Of a stretch of DNA of 14,549 bases, positions 5,964 to 12,807 are shown piece by piece. The stretch's first letter is position 1. Each line of letters starts with the position of its first letter. The DNA lies in NCBI GenBank assembly GCA_022827165.1, contig JAJDTN010000395.1:1-14549 (forward strand). Reading direction: 5' to 3'. The DNA comes from Candidatus Latescibacterota bacterium (GTDB taxonomy: Bacteria > Latescibacterota > UBA2968 > UBA8231). The position numbers and the translations under genes were made by a program. The notes beneath the pieces are model-generated. The model made no database searches and had not been told where the DNA came from. It worked only from the letters and a program-made list of their open reading frames with translations.

Positions 5964-7133
5964 ATGTCATCGACCGCCGACGCCGTCGTCATCGGGGGCG
6001 GCATCCTCGGCGTCAGCACCGCCCACTTCCTCGCCCGGACGGGCTTCGGATCGGTGGTGCTGCTCGAAAAGCGCAGCCTCGCCGCGGTCAGCACCGGCCA
6101 CTCGGCCGCGGCGATCCGCACCTTCTACTCGAATCCCCTGACCATCCGCCTGGCCGTGCGCTCGGCGGAGATGTTCGCCGGCGCGCAGGAGACCTTCGGC
6201 GGCTCCTGCGGCTTCCGGCAGTCCGGCTATCTGACCCTCCTCGACGAGGACAGCCTCGACCAGGGGCGGCAGGTGGCCGACATGGAGCGGCAGCACGGCG
6301 TGCCGGTGGAGGAGCTCTCCCCCGGGGCGCTGCGGGAGCGCTTCCCCGTGGTCGACCTGGAGCGGGTGCGGGCCGGCATCTTCGAGCCGCGGTCCGGGTA
6401 CGCCGACCCGCTGGCCACCACCCGGCTGCTGGCCTCGGCCGCCGAACCGCTGGGCCTGACCGTGCGCGAGGGCGTGGGCGCCACCGGGATCACCCTGGAG
6501 GGAGGCCGCGTGGCCGGCGTGGAGACCGAGGCGGGACCGATCTCGACGCCGGTGGTGGTCAACGCCGCCGGCGGCTGGGGGCGCGTCGTCGCCTCCTGGG
6601 TGGGGCTCAACTACTCCTTCCGCTGGAGCCGCGAGTCCGACATCGTCCTCGACGTGCCCTTCGAGACCGACGGGTTCCCGTGGCTCTCGGACCCGCGGCT
6701 GCGGTTCTACGCCCGGCCCGCGGGGCCCCGCCGGCTGCTGGCCGGCCTCGGCTTCCCCAAGGAGATCGAGCCCCTCGACATCGAGCGCTACGACCCCGAG
6801 ATCGACGAGCCCACCCGCCGGCGCATCGAGGATCTCCTCGGCCAGCGCGTCCCCGCCGCCCGCGAGGGGACCTTCGTGCGCGGCTGGGCCTCGTTCTACA
6901 CCATCACCGACGACTGGCACCCCCTCGTCGGCCCGGACCCCGAGGTCCCCGGGTACTACGCCTGCGTCGCCGGCAACGGCCACTGCTTCAAGCTCGGCCC
7001 CTCCATCGGCGAGTCGCTGGCGCAGACCATCGCCGGCCAGGAGCCGGAGGTCGACCTGCACGCCCTGCGCCCGAACCGGTTCCACGAGGGCGACTACTTC
7101 ACCTCGGTCTGGGGCGGCGGCAACCGCGCCTGA
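5964..7133 (+). CDS. FAD-dependent oxidoreductase, DAO family (sarcosine oxidase beta-like)
   Basis: A 389-residue flavoenzyme expected to oxidise an amine or N-methyl amino acid. The FAD-binding Rossmann motif VVIGGGILG (GxGxxG, Gly11-Gly13-Gly16) is at the N-terminus, and STGHSAAAIRTFYS (about 40-53) is the family's second FAD contact. Near the C-terminus GNGHCFKLGPSIGE is the conserved flavin-proximal motif of the sarcosine-oxidase-beta/DAO group. At the position where monomeric sarcosine oxidase has its covalent-flavin Cys (CxYT), this protein reads SFYT, so FAD is probably non-covalent. The ATG has GGAG 6 nt upstream; an in-frame TTG at 5922 lacks a site and adds a low-quality tail. The hyuB start follows after 22 nt, so the three plus-strand genes form one operon. 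The exact substrate is unknown: sarcosine, dimethylglycine, N-methylproline-like or D-amino acids are all compatible. Confidence 0.85.
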   Translation: MSSTADAVVIGGGILGVSTAHFLARTGFGSVVLLEKRSLAAVSTGHSAAAIRTFYSNPLTIRLAVRSAEMFAGAQETFGGSCGFRQSGYLTLLDEDSLDQGRQVADMERQHGVPVEELSPGALRERFPVVDLERVRAGIFEPRSGYADPLATTRLLASAAEPLGLTVREGVGATGITLEGGRVAGVETEAGPISTPVVVNAAGGWGRVVASWVGLNYSFRWSRESDIVLDVPFETDGFPWLSDPRLRFYARPAGPRRLLAGLGFPKEIEPLDIERYDPEIDEPTRRRIEDLLGQRVPAAREGTFVRGWASFYTITDDWHPLVGPDPEVPGYYACVAGNGHCFKLGPSIGESLAQTIAGQEPEVDLHALRPNRFHEGDYFTSVWGGGNRA

Positions 7134-7155
7134 CGCGGCACCCGCCACCAAGCCC

Positions 7156-8877
7156 GTGAAGACCGACCCCATCAAGTTCGAGGTCATCCGCAACGCCCTC
7201 GGCGAGACCACCGAGGAGATGTCCGCCGCCCTGCGGCGCAGCGCCTACTCGACCAACATCAAGACCCGCTGCGACTTCTCCTGCGCCATCTTCGACCGCG
7301 ACGCCAACGTCCTGGCCCAGGCCTTCGCCCAGGCCAACCACCTCGGGTCGATGGTGCGCCTCGTCCCTCTCGCCCTCGATGAGTACGGCGTCGACAATCT
7401 CGCCCCGGGCGACGCCATCGTCATGAACGACCCGTACCGGGGCGGCGTTCATCTCAACGACATCTTCCTCATCGCCCCCTTCTACTATGAGGATGAGCTG
7501 TGCGGCTTCGTCGCCAACCTCGCCCATCACGTCGACGTGGGAGGCGGGGCCCCGGCCAGCGTCGGCGCCTTCCAGGAGGTCTACCAAGAGGGGGTGATCA
7601 TCCCGCCGGTGAAGCTGGTGACCGGCGGCGAGATGAACCCCGACGTCTTCCGGCTGATCCTCGGGCAGATCCGCTCCAAGCGCGAGACGGCGGGCGACTT
7701 CCGCGCCCAGGTGGCGGCCAACAACACCGGCATCCGGCGGCTCACCGCCCTCTACCGGCGCTACGGCCGCGAGACGGTGGAGGAGTACGCCCGGCGGCTC
7801 ATCGACTACGCGGACCGCCTCACGCGCGACGAGATCTCCCGCCTCCCGCGCGGAGAGTTCGCCGCCGAGGGCGTGGTCGACAACGACGGCTTCACCGACC
7901 GGCCGGTGCGCCTGGCGGTGAAGGTCGTCGTCGACGACGAGGGAATCCTCTTCGACTTCAGCGGCTGCGACGAGCAGCGCCCGGCGCCGGTGAACTCCAC
8001 CCTCTCCATGACCTACGCCGTGGCCGCCTACGTGCTGCGCTGCGCCATCGATACCGACGTGCCCCTCAACGCCGGCTTCTACCGCTCGGTGCGCCTCGTG
8101 GCGCCGGAGGGCACGGTGGCCAACTGCCGGCCGCCGGCGCCGGTGGTCGGCGGCTGGGAGACCCACATGCGCCTCGTGGAGGTCACCTTCCGGGCCCTGG
8201 CGCAGGCCCTGCCGGAGCGCATGCCGGCGGGCACCAAGGGCATGATCTGCCACTCCGGCTTCGGCGGCCTCGACCCGGCCACGGGCGAGTACTTCTGCTT
8301 CCTCGAGACCCTCGGCGGCGGCTACGGCGGCCGTGTCGGCAGCGACGGCCCCGACGCGGTGCAGGCCCACGGCCAGAACACGGAGAACGCTCCCGTGGAG
8401 GAGACGGAGCTGAACTACCCGGTGCGCATCGAGCGCTACGAGCTGGTGGAGGACTCCGAGGGCCCGGGCCGCCACCGCGGCGGCCTCGGCATGCGCCGCG
8501 ACTACCGGTTCCCCTCCGGCGAGGCGACCTTCACCATCCTCGCCGACCGCGACCGCTGGGGACCCCACGGCCTCTTCGGCGGGCAGGACGGCCGCAGGGC
8601 CAGCTACGCGGTGGAGCGCGACGGCGAGACCACCCCTCTCGGCTCCAAGGTGACCGTCACCCTCGGGCCCGGAGACGTCCTCAGCTACCGCACCTGCGGC
8701 GGCGGCGGCTACGGCCCGCCCGAGGAACGCGACCCCGAGCGGGTCCTCGAGGACGTGCGCGACGGCAAGGTCGATCCCGCCCGGGCCCGCGAGATCTACC
8801 GCGTCGCCGTCGACACCGACTCCTGGAGCGTCGACGAGGAGGAGACCCGGCGGCTGAGGGGCCAGGGGCAGGCCTAG
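7156..8877 (+). CDS. hyuB: Hydantoinase B / oxoprolinase beta-type subunit
   Basis: A 573-residue protein of the Hydantoinase_B family (PF02538). Family features are the opening PIKFEVIRNALGETTEEM, the region around VMNDPYRGGVHLNDI, NLAHHVDVGG (probable metal-site histidines), FDFSGCDEQ, LNAGFYRSVRL and the Gly-rich LGGGYGGR. The C-terminus has GGGGYG and a helical tail, as usual. HyuB pairs with HyuA to open cyclic amides (N-methylhydantoin, 5-oxoproline) at the cost of ATP, or to carboxylate ketones in acetone or acetophenone carboxylases. No third (gamma) carboxylase subunit is seen here, which favours cyclic-amide hydrolysis. The start is GTG at 7156 because the family begins right there; no strong ribosome binding site is visible, suggesting translational coupling to the flavoenzyme gene 22 nt upstream. 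The stop is followed after one base by the hyuA ATG. Confidence 0.93.
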   Translation: MKTDPIKFEVIRNALGETTEEMSAALRRSAYSTNIKTRCDFSCAIFDRDANVLAQAFAQANHLGSMVRLVPLALDEYGVDNLAPGDAIVMNDPYRGGVHLNDIFLIAPFYYEDELCGFVANLAHHVDVGGGAPASVGAFQEVYQEGVIIPPVKLVTGGEMNPDVFRLILGQIRSKRETAGDFRAQVAANNTGIRRLTALYRRYGRETVEEYARRLIDYADRLTRDEISRLPRGEFAAEGVVDNDGFTDRPVRLAVKVVVDDEGILFDFSGCDEQRPAPVNSTLSMTYAVAAYVLRCAIDTDVPLNAGFYRSVRLVAPEGTVANCRPPAPVVGGWETHMRLVEVTFRALAQALPERMPAGTKGMICHSGFGGLDPATGEYFCFLETLGGGYGGRVGSDGPDAVQAHGQNTENAPVEETELNYPVRIERYELVEDSEGPGRHRGGLGMRRDYRFPSGEATFTILADRDRWGPHGLFGGQDGRRASYAVERDGETTPLGSKVTVTLGPGDVLSYRTCGGGGYGPPEERDPERVLEDVRDGKVDPARAREIYRVAVDTDSWSVDEEETRRLRGQGQA

Positions 8878-8878
8878 C

Positions 8879-11011
8879 ATGGCCGCGCCCCCGGCCGCGG
8901 GCTTCCGCCTCGGCGTCGACATCGGCGGCACCTTCACCGACGCCACCCTCGTGGACGAGGCCAGCGGCCGGGTCCACATCTGCAAGCTCTCCTCGACCCC
9001 CGCCGACCCCTCCGACGGCTTCCTGCGCATCACCTCCCGCATCCTCGAGCAGGCGGGGGTCTCGCCGGATCAGGTGAGCTACGTCGTCCACGGGACCACC
9101 GTCGCCACCAACTCCATCATCGAGGGCCGCCTGGCGCCGACGGGCTTCGTCACCACCGAGGGCTTCCGCGACCTGCTGGAGATCCAGCGCCAGATCCGCG
9201 CCTCCCTCTACGACGTCCACTTCGAGAAGCCGCCGCCCCTGGTGCCCCGGCACCGCTGCTTCGGCGTGCCCGAGCGCCTCGACGCTTCCGGCGAGGTCGT
9301 CCGCCCCCTCGACGAGGCCGCCCTCCGCCAGACGGCGGCGCGGCTCCGGGACGAGGGCGTCGAGTCGATCGCCGTCTGCTTCCTCCACTCCTACGTCAAT
9401 CCCGCCCACGAGCGCCGCGCCGGCGAGATCCTGCGCGAGCAGTTCGGCGCCGAGGCCGTCTCCCTCTCCTGCGAGGTGGCCCCCGACTTCCGCGAGTACT
9501 TCCGCGCCAGCACCACGGTGATCAACGCCGGCATCCGGCCCTCCGTGGCCCGCTACCTGGAGCGCATCGAGACGCGCCTGCGCGAGGCCGGGCTGCAGGC
9601 CCCCCTGCTGCTGATGCAGAGCAGCGGCGGCGTCTACTCCTTCCGGGCGGCGGCGGAGAAGCCGGTCTTCATGGTCGAGTCCGGTCCGGCGGCGGGGGTG
9701 ATCGCCGCCGGGGCCCTCGGCCAGCGGCTGGGGCGCCGGGACCTGATCTCCTTCGACATGGGCGGGACCACGGCCAAGGCGGGCCTCGTCCAGGACGGCG
9801 CCCCCGGCATCACCAAGGAGTACGAGGTCGGCTCGGCGGCGGTCTCCAGCGAGCACGGGGCCAGGGGCGGGGGCTACCCGATCCGCAGCTCCGTCATCGA
9901 CCTCGTGGAGATCGGCGCCGGCGGCGGCTCCATCGCCTGGATCGACCGCGGCGGCGCCCTCCGGGTTGGTCCGAGGAGCGCCGGGGCCGACCCGGGGCCG
10001 GCCTGCTACGGCGCCGGCGGCCGCGAGCCGACGATCACCGACGCCAACCTGGTCCTCGGCCGGCTGGACCCCGGCTACTTCCTGGGCGGCGAGATCCGCC
10101 TCGACGTCGAGGCGGCGGAGCGCGCCGTCCGCGAGCGCTGCGCCGGACCCCTCGGCCTGGAGCCGGTGGAGGCCGCCCGCGGCATCGTGGAGATCGCCAA
10201 CGCCGCCATGGCCGGCGCCCTGCGACGCATCTCCATCCAGCGGGGGTACGACCCCCGGGACTTCACCCTCGTCGCCTTCGGAGGCGCCGGGCCCTTGCAC
10301 GGCAACCGCCTGGCGCGCGAGCTGGAGATCCCGGAGCTGCTGGTGCCGCCGAGCCCGGGGACGTTCTCGGCCATGGGCCTGCTGGCCACCGACCTGCGCC
10401 ACGACTTCAACGCCACCCACCTGGAGCCCCTGGCGGCGGCGGGGGCCGATCGCCTGGCGTCCGCACTGGAGGCGCTGGAGGCGCAGGGCCGCCGGGCCCT
10501 GGCCGCCGACGGCGTCGATCCGGCGCGCATGCGCTTCGTCCGCCAGCTCGACCTGCGCTACGTGGGGCAGAGCTACGAACTCGGGGTGGAGGTCGAGGAC
10601 GCCGGCTTTCCTCCCGCGGAGGGGCGCCGGCTGGCGGGGCGCTTCCACGAGGAGCACGAGCGCGCCTACGGCTTCAAGGCGCCCGGGGAGCCGGTGGAGA
10701 TCGTCACCATCCGCCTGTCGGCGGTGGGCGAGATCTCCCGGCCGGAGCTGCGGCGGCTGGAGGCGGACTCGGGCGCCGGGCCGGCGGGGTCCCGGCTCGT
10801 GTACTTCGAGGAGTCGGGGGGATTCGTGGACTGCCCGGTGTACGAGCGCTCCGGCCTCGGGGCGGGCACCCGCATCGAGGGTCCGGCGGTGGTGCAGGAG
10901 CTGGACTCGACGACCTTGCTGCACCCGGGGTACCGGGCGGAGGTGGACCCCTACGGCAACCTGCTGATCCGGGCGGAGGAAGACAAGTGCTCCGTTAAGG
11001 ACTCAGACTAG
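8879..11011 (+). CDS. hyuA: Hydantoinase A / oxoprolinase alpha-type subunit (ATP-binding)
   Basis: A 710-residue protein with the Hydant_A_N and Hydantoinase_A domains of the actin-like ATPase fold. Motifs are GVDIGGTFTD (12-21, phosphate-1), VVHGTTVATNSIIEGR, SFDMGGTTAK (phosphate-2), GAGGGSIAW, the GADPGPACYG loop, ITDANLVLGR and AFGGAGPLH. It is the ATP-activating partner of HyuB. Length is normal for the family (about 680-720). The ATG lies one nucleotide after the hyuB stop, a coupled arrangement. The last residues, DKCSVKDSD, follow the usual end of the fold (NLLIRAE) and are encoded by DNA of visibly lower G+C than the rest, so the original C-terminus may have been replaced or extended. 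The cyclic-amide substrate cannot be told from sequence, since alpha/beta pairs for N-methylhydantoin, oxoproline, caprolactam and ketone carboxylation all share these motifs. Confidence 0.93.
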   Translation: MAAPPAAGFRLGVDIGGTFTDATLVDEASGRVHICKLSSTPADPSDGFLRITSRILEQAGVSPDQVSYVVHGTTVATNSIIEGRLAPTGFVTTEGFRDLLEIQRQIRASLYDVHFEKPPPLVPRHRCFGVPERLDASGEVVRPLDEAALRQTAARLRDEGVESIAVCFLHSYVNPAHERRAGEILREQFGAEAVSLSCEVAPDFREYFRASTTVINAGIRPSVARYLERIETRLREAGLQAPLLLMQSSGGVYSFRAAAEKPVFMVESGPAAGVIAAGALGQRLGRRDLISFDMGGTTAKAGLVQDGAPGITKEYEVGSAAVSSEHGARGGGYPIRSSVIDLVEIGAGGGSIAWIDRGGALRVGPRSAGADPGPACYGAGGREPTITDANLVLGRLDPGYFLGGEIRLDVEAAERAVRERCAGPLGLEPVEAARGIVEIANAAMAGALRRISIQRGYDPRDFTLVAFGGAGPLHGNRLARELEIPELLVPPSPGTFSAMGLLATDLRHDFNATHLEPLAAAGADRLASALEALEAQGRRALAADGVDPARMRFVRQLDLRYVGQSYELGVEVEDAGFPPAEGRRLAGRFHEEHERAYGFKAPGEPVEIVTIRLSAVGEISRPELRRLEADSGAGPAGSRLVYFEESGGFVDCPVYERSGLGAGTRIEGPAVVQELDSTTLLHPGYRAEVDPYGNLLIRAEEDKCSVKDSD

Positions 11012-11020
11012 ACTCCTTAA
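10995..11020 (+). other. Inverted repeat spanning the hyuA stop codon
   Basis: TTAAGGA (10995-11001) and TCCTTAA (11014-11020) pair as a 7-bp stem. After a C-C mismatch the inner TC/GA pairs extend it. The hyuA TAG (11009-11011) lies in the inner loop region. No T-run follows, so it is not a standard intrinsic terminator; an mRNA 3' protecting hairpin or a recombination scar is possible. It sits exactly where base composition changes. Confidence 0.4.
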
Positions 11021-11071
11021 GTCGTGGTACCATGGGGACATATTGGCGACTCTGAGTGAGAGAGCCTGCCG

Positions 11072-11096
11072 AACGAGGGGACCGCTGCCCCGTTTT
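11072..11096 (+). terminator. Candidate Rho-independent terminator after hyuA
   Basis: AACG-a-GGG...CCC-CGTT forms a stem with one bulged A and a loop of about eight bases, ending in a TTTT run (11093-11096). It lies 60-85 bp beyond the hyuA stop and just before the ribosome binding site of the next gene. The stem is modest. It would separate the catabolic operon from the surface-protein genes, which must then have a promoter that I cannot place with confidence. Confidence 0.35.
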
Positions 11097-11125
11097 GAAC
11101 CTACCTCTGGAAGGGGAGTCCCATT

Positions 11126-12739
11126 TTGCTTCGTCTTGTTGCCGTTCTCTGTCTTAGCTCAGTTGCCGTAGCTGATGACCATGTGATAATAGATGCGTGG
11201 TTTCAGTACCCGATGACAAAAGGTGAGACCTTTGCTGTTTGGGTAGACTCCTCAGTCTACGAAGCTCGGGTTACTACTCGAATGACCATGCTGTTTGATG
11301 GTGACCTTCGTCTCAGGGTGTTTTCGTGGAGGCCTCCTGATCCAATCTCTATCGAGCCTTCGGAGATCCGGTTTGAGGATCTGGTCGAGGGGGACACGTT
11401 GAGTTTCTCCTTCATCACTCGTCTGGAGGAGAGGGGTCTTTGGGCACTTCGTGTAAATTGGTACTTCCAGCCCGCTCCTTGGGTGAGTGTTGACGAGGAG
11501 AAGGAACTACCCCTTTTGACACAGAGCAGCTATCAGTTCTATGTAGGCACGAGGAATGGGGCAGTTGCGGCCGGGTTCTACGGATTGAGGTTGGACCTTC
11601 CTCCCGATCCTCCTCCACCCTCCGATCCTCCAGGCCCCTTGAAGGAGGAGTATCGAGACAAACCTCCCTGCTACATTGGGATTGAGTTGGACGTTGGTGA
11701 GGAGTGCACCGGAACTGATTGGCTGATCAGAAACGCCTATACAGAGCATCCTGAACATGGTCCCACTCTATTGGTGTGTGTCTACCGAGGAGAGACCAAT
11801 CTTGGTCCGTGTGGCGTGATCTTGGGGAGCGAGTTGCCGAGGGACTCGGTGACGTTACGCCACGCTCTTAGAATCTCTCGGGAAGGCAAGGTGTGGACGT
11901 TGGTTGAGATCGTTGACCCGAATTGGGTTCTGCGAGAGGATGAGCTGCAAACCCGGTCGATTCCCACGACCCTGAAGAAGGTCGGCGGCGATGCCCAGCA
12001 AGGTCCGAGCGGGAAGCTCCTGGCCGAGCCCCTCGTGGTCTCGGTGAAGGACCAGAACAGGCAGCCCTTGCCCGGCGTCGTGGTCACCTTCGCCGTTGCC
12101 GGCGAGGGCGGGACCCTGTCTGCCGTGAGCGACACGACCGACGCCGAGGGCCTGGCAGTGACCGCCCTGACCCTGGGCGAGGAACTCGGAACCTATACCG
12201 TCGTCGCCACGGTGGCAGATCTCGAGCCGGTGACTTTCACCATCACGGCCAAGGCCAGCCCAGACTTCGACGGCGACGGCGAGGTCGGGTTTGAGGACTT
12301 CTTCCTTTTCGCCGGGTCCTTCGGCGGCAGCGATCCCCGGTTCGATCTGGATGCCAGCGGCGTGGTGGACCTCGCCGACTTCTTCCTCTTCGCCGAGAGC
12401 TTCGGCCAGCCGCAGCGGGCCAAGGTGGTGGCCTTGGCCCGGGAGCGGCTCGGCCTGCCCGACGGCCCCCAGCTGCAGCAGAACGCGCCCAACCCCTTCA
12501 ACAGCGGCACCGTCATCTCCTGGTTCCAGCTGCTGCCGGGGTCAGCGCGCCTGGAGGTGTTCGCGCTGACGGGCCAGCGGATGGCGGTGCTGCACGAGGG
12601 CCGGAAGGAGGCGGGGTTGCACCTCCTGCGCTGGGACGGCCGGGATGAGCGTGGCCGCTCCCTGGCCAGCGGGGTCTACGTCTACCGGCTGGTGACGAGG
12701 GAAGCCGTACAGACGCGCAAGCTCACCCTACTTCGATGA
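11126..12739 (+). CDS. Secreted modular protein: unknown N-terminal domains, Ig-like, dockerin-like, sorting tail
   Basis: A 537-residue exported protein. The TTG start has a strong AAGGGGAG site 7 nt upstream and begins a signal peptide (LRLVAVLCLSSVAVA, cleaved before DDH). Residues about 17-280 match nothing I recognise: two beta-rich stretches joined by a Pro-rich linker near 156-168, the second with four Cys (two possible disulfides). From about 282 comes a Big_1-type Ig domain (LVVSVKDQNRQPLPGVVVTF), then two EF-hand/dockerin-like Ca repeats (DFDGDGEVGFEDFFLFA near 380 and DLDASGVVDLADFFLFA near 406). A C-terminal sorting-type tail (about 451-537) runs from QNAPNPFNSG to GVYVYRL and ends KLTLLR. 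DNA for the N-terminal half is clearly lower in G+C with relaxed codon use, while the cassette from about 11966 is GC-rich like its surroundings. Its stop overlaps an ATG (ATGA), but the next gene probably starts further on. It is likely a surface or extracellular protein; its binding or catalytic role is unknown. Confidence 0.85.
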   Translation: MLRLVAVLCLSSVAVADDHVIIDAWFQYPMTKGETFAVWVDSSVYEARVTTRMTMLFDGDLRLRVFSWRPPDPISIEPSEIRFEDLVEGDTLSFSFITRLEERGLWALRVNWYFQPAPWVSVDEEKELPLLTQSSYQFYVGTRNGAVAAGFYGLRLDLPPDPPPPSDPPGPLKEEYRDKPPCYIGIELDVGEECTGTDWLIRNAYTEHPEHGPTLLVCVYRGETNLGPCGVILGSELPRDSVTLRHALRISREGKVWTLVEIVDPNWVLREDELQTRSIPTTLKKVGGDAQQGPSGKLLAEPLVVSVKDQNRQPLPGVVVTFAVAGEGGTLSAVSDTTDAEGLAVTALTLGEELGTYTVVATVADLEPVTFTITAKASPDFDGDGEVGFEDFFLFAGSFGGSDPRFDLDASGVVDLADFFLFAESFGQPQRAKVVALARERLGLPDGPQLQQNAPNPFNSGTVISWFQLLPGSARLEVFALTGQRMAVLHEGRKEAGLHLLRWDGRDERGRSLASGVYVYRLVTREAVQTRKLTLLR

Positions 12740-12807
12740 GGCCGATGCCAACTGGTGAAGGTCCAAGACTCAAGGCCCACTCTTCAACTGGAACTAGAGG
12801 ACTAGCG

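Noticed and set aside
7099..9042. 647-codon minus-strand frame opposite hyuB
   Set aside because: Val/Gly/Ala/His-rich product without motifs; hyuB on the plus strand has full family motifs.
8681..10924. 747-codon open frame on the minus strand, opposite hyuA
   Set aside because: Its product is low-complexity (Arg/Gly/Ala/His-rich) with no domain, and it mirrors the GC3-biased hyuA frame; antisense shadow.
11026..11035. GGTACCATGG, which looks like abutting KpnI and NcoI cloning sites
   Set aside because: A 10-bp coincidence in natural flanking sequence with no vector-like DNA around it.
11017..11044. TTAAGT-N16-CATATT as a promoter for the secreted-protein gene
   Set aside because: Poor match to consensus, overlaps the hairpin at the hyuA stop, and a terminator-like structure lies downstream of it.
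12736..12807. ATGA-overlap start for the LRR protein
   Set aside because: It would put 24 residues before a clean lipoprotein signal; the ATG at 12808 has its own AGAGG site.
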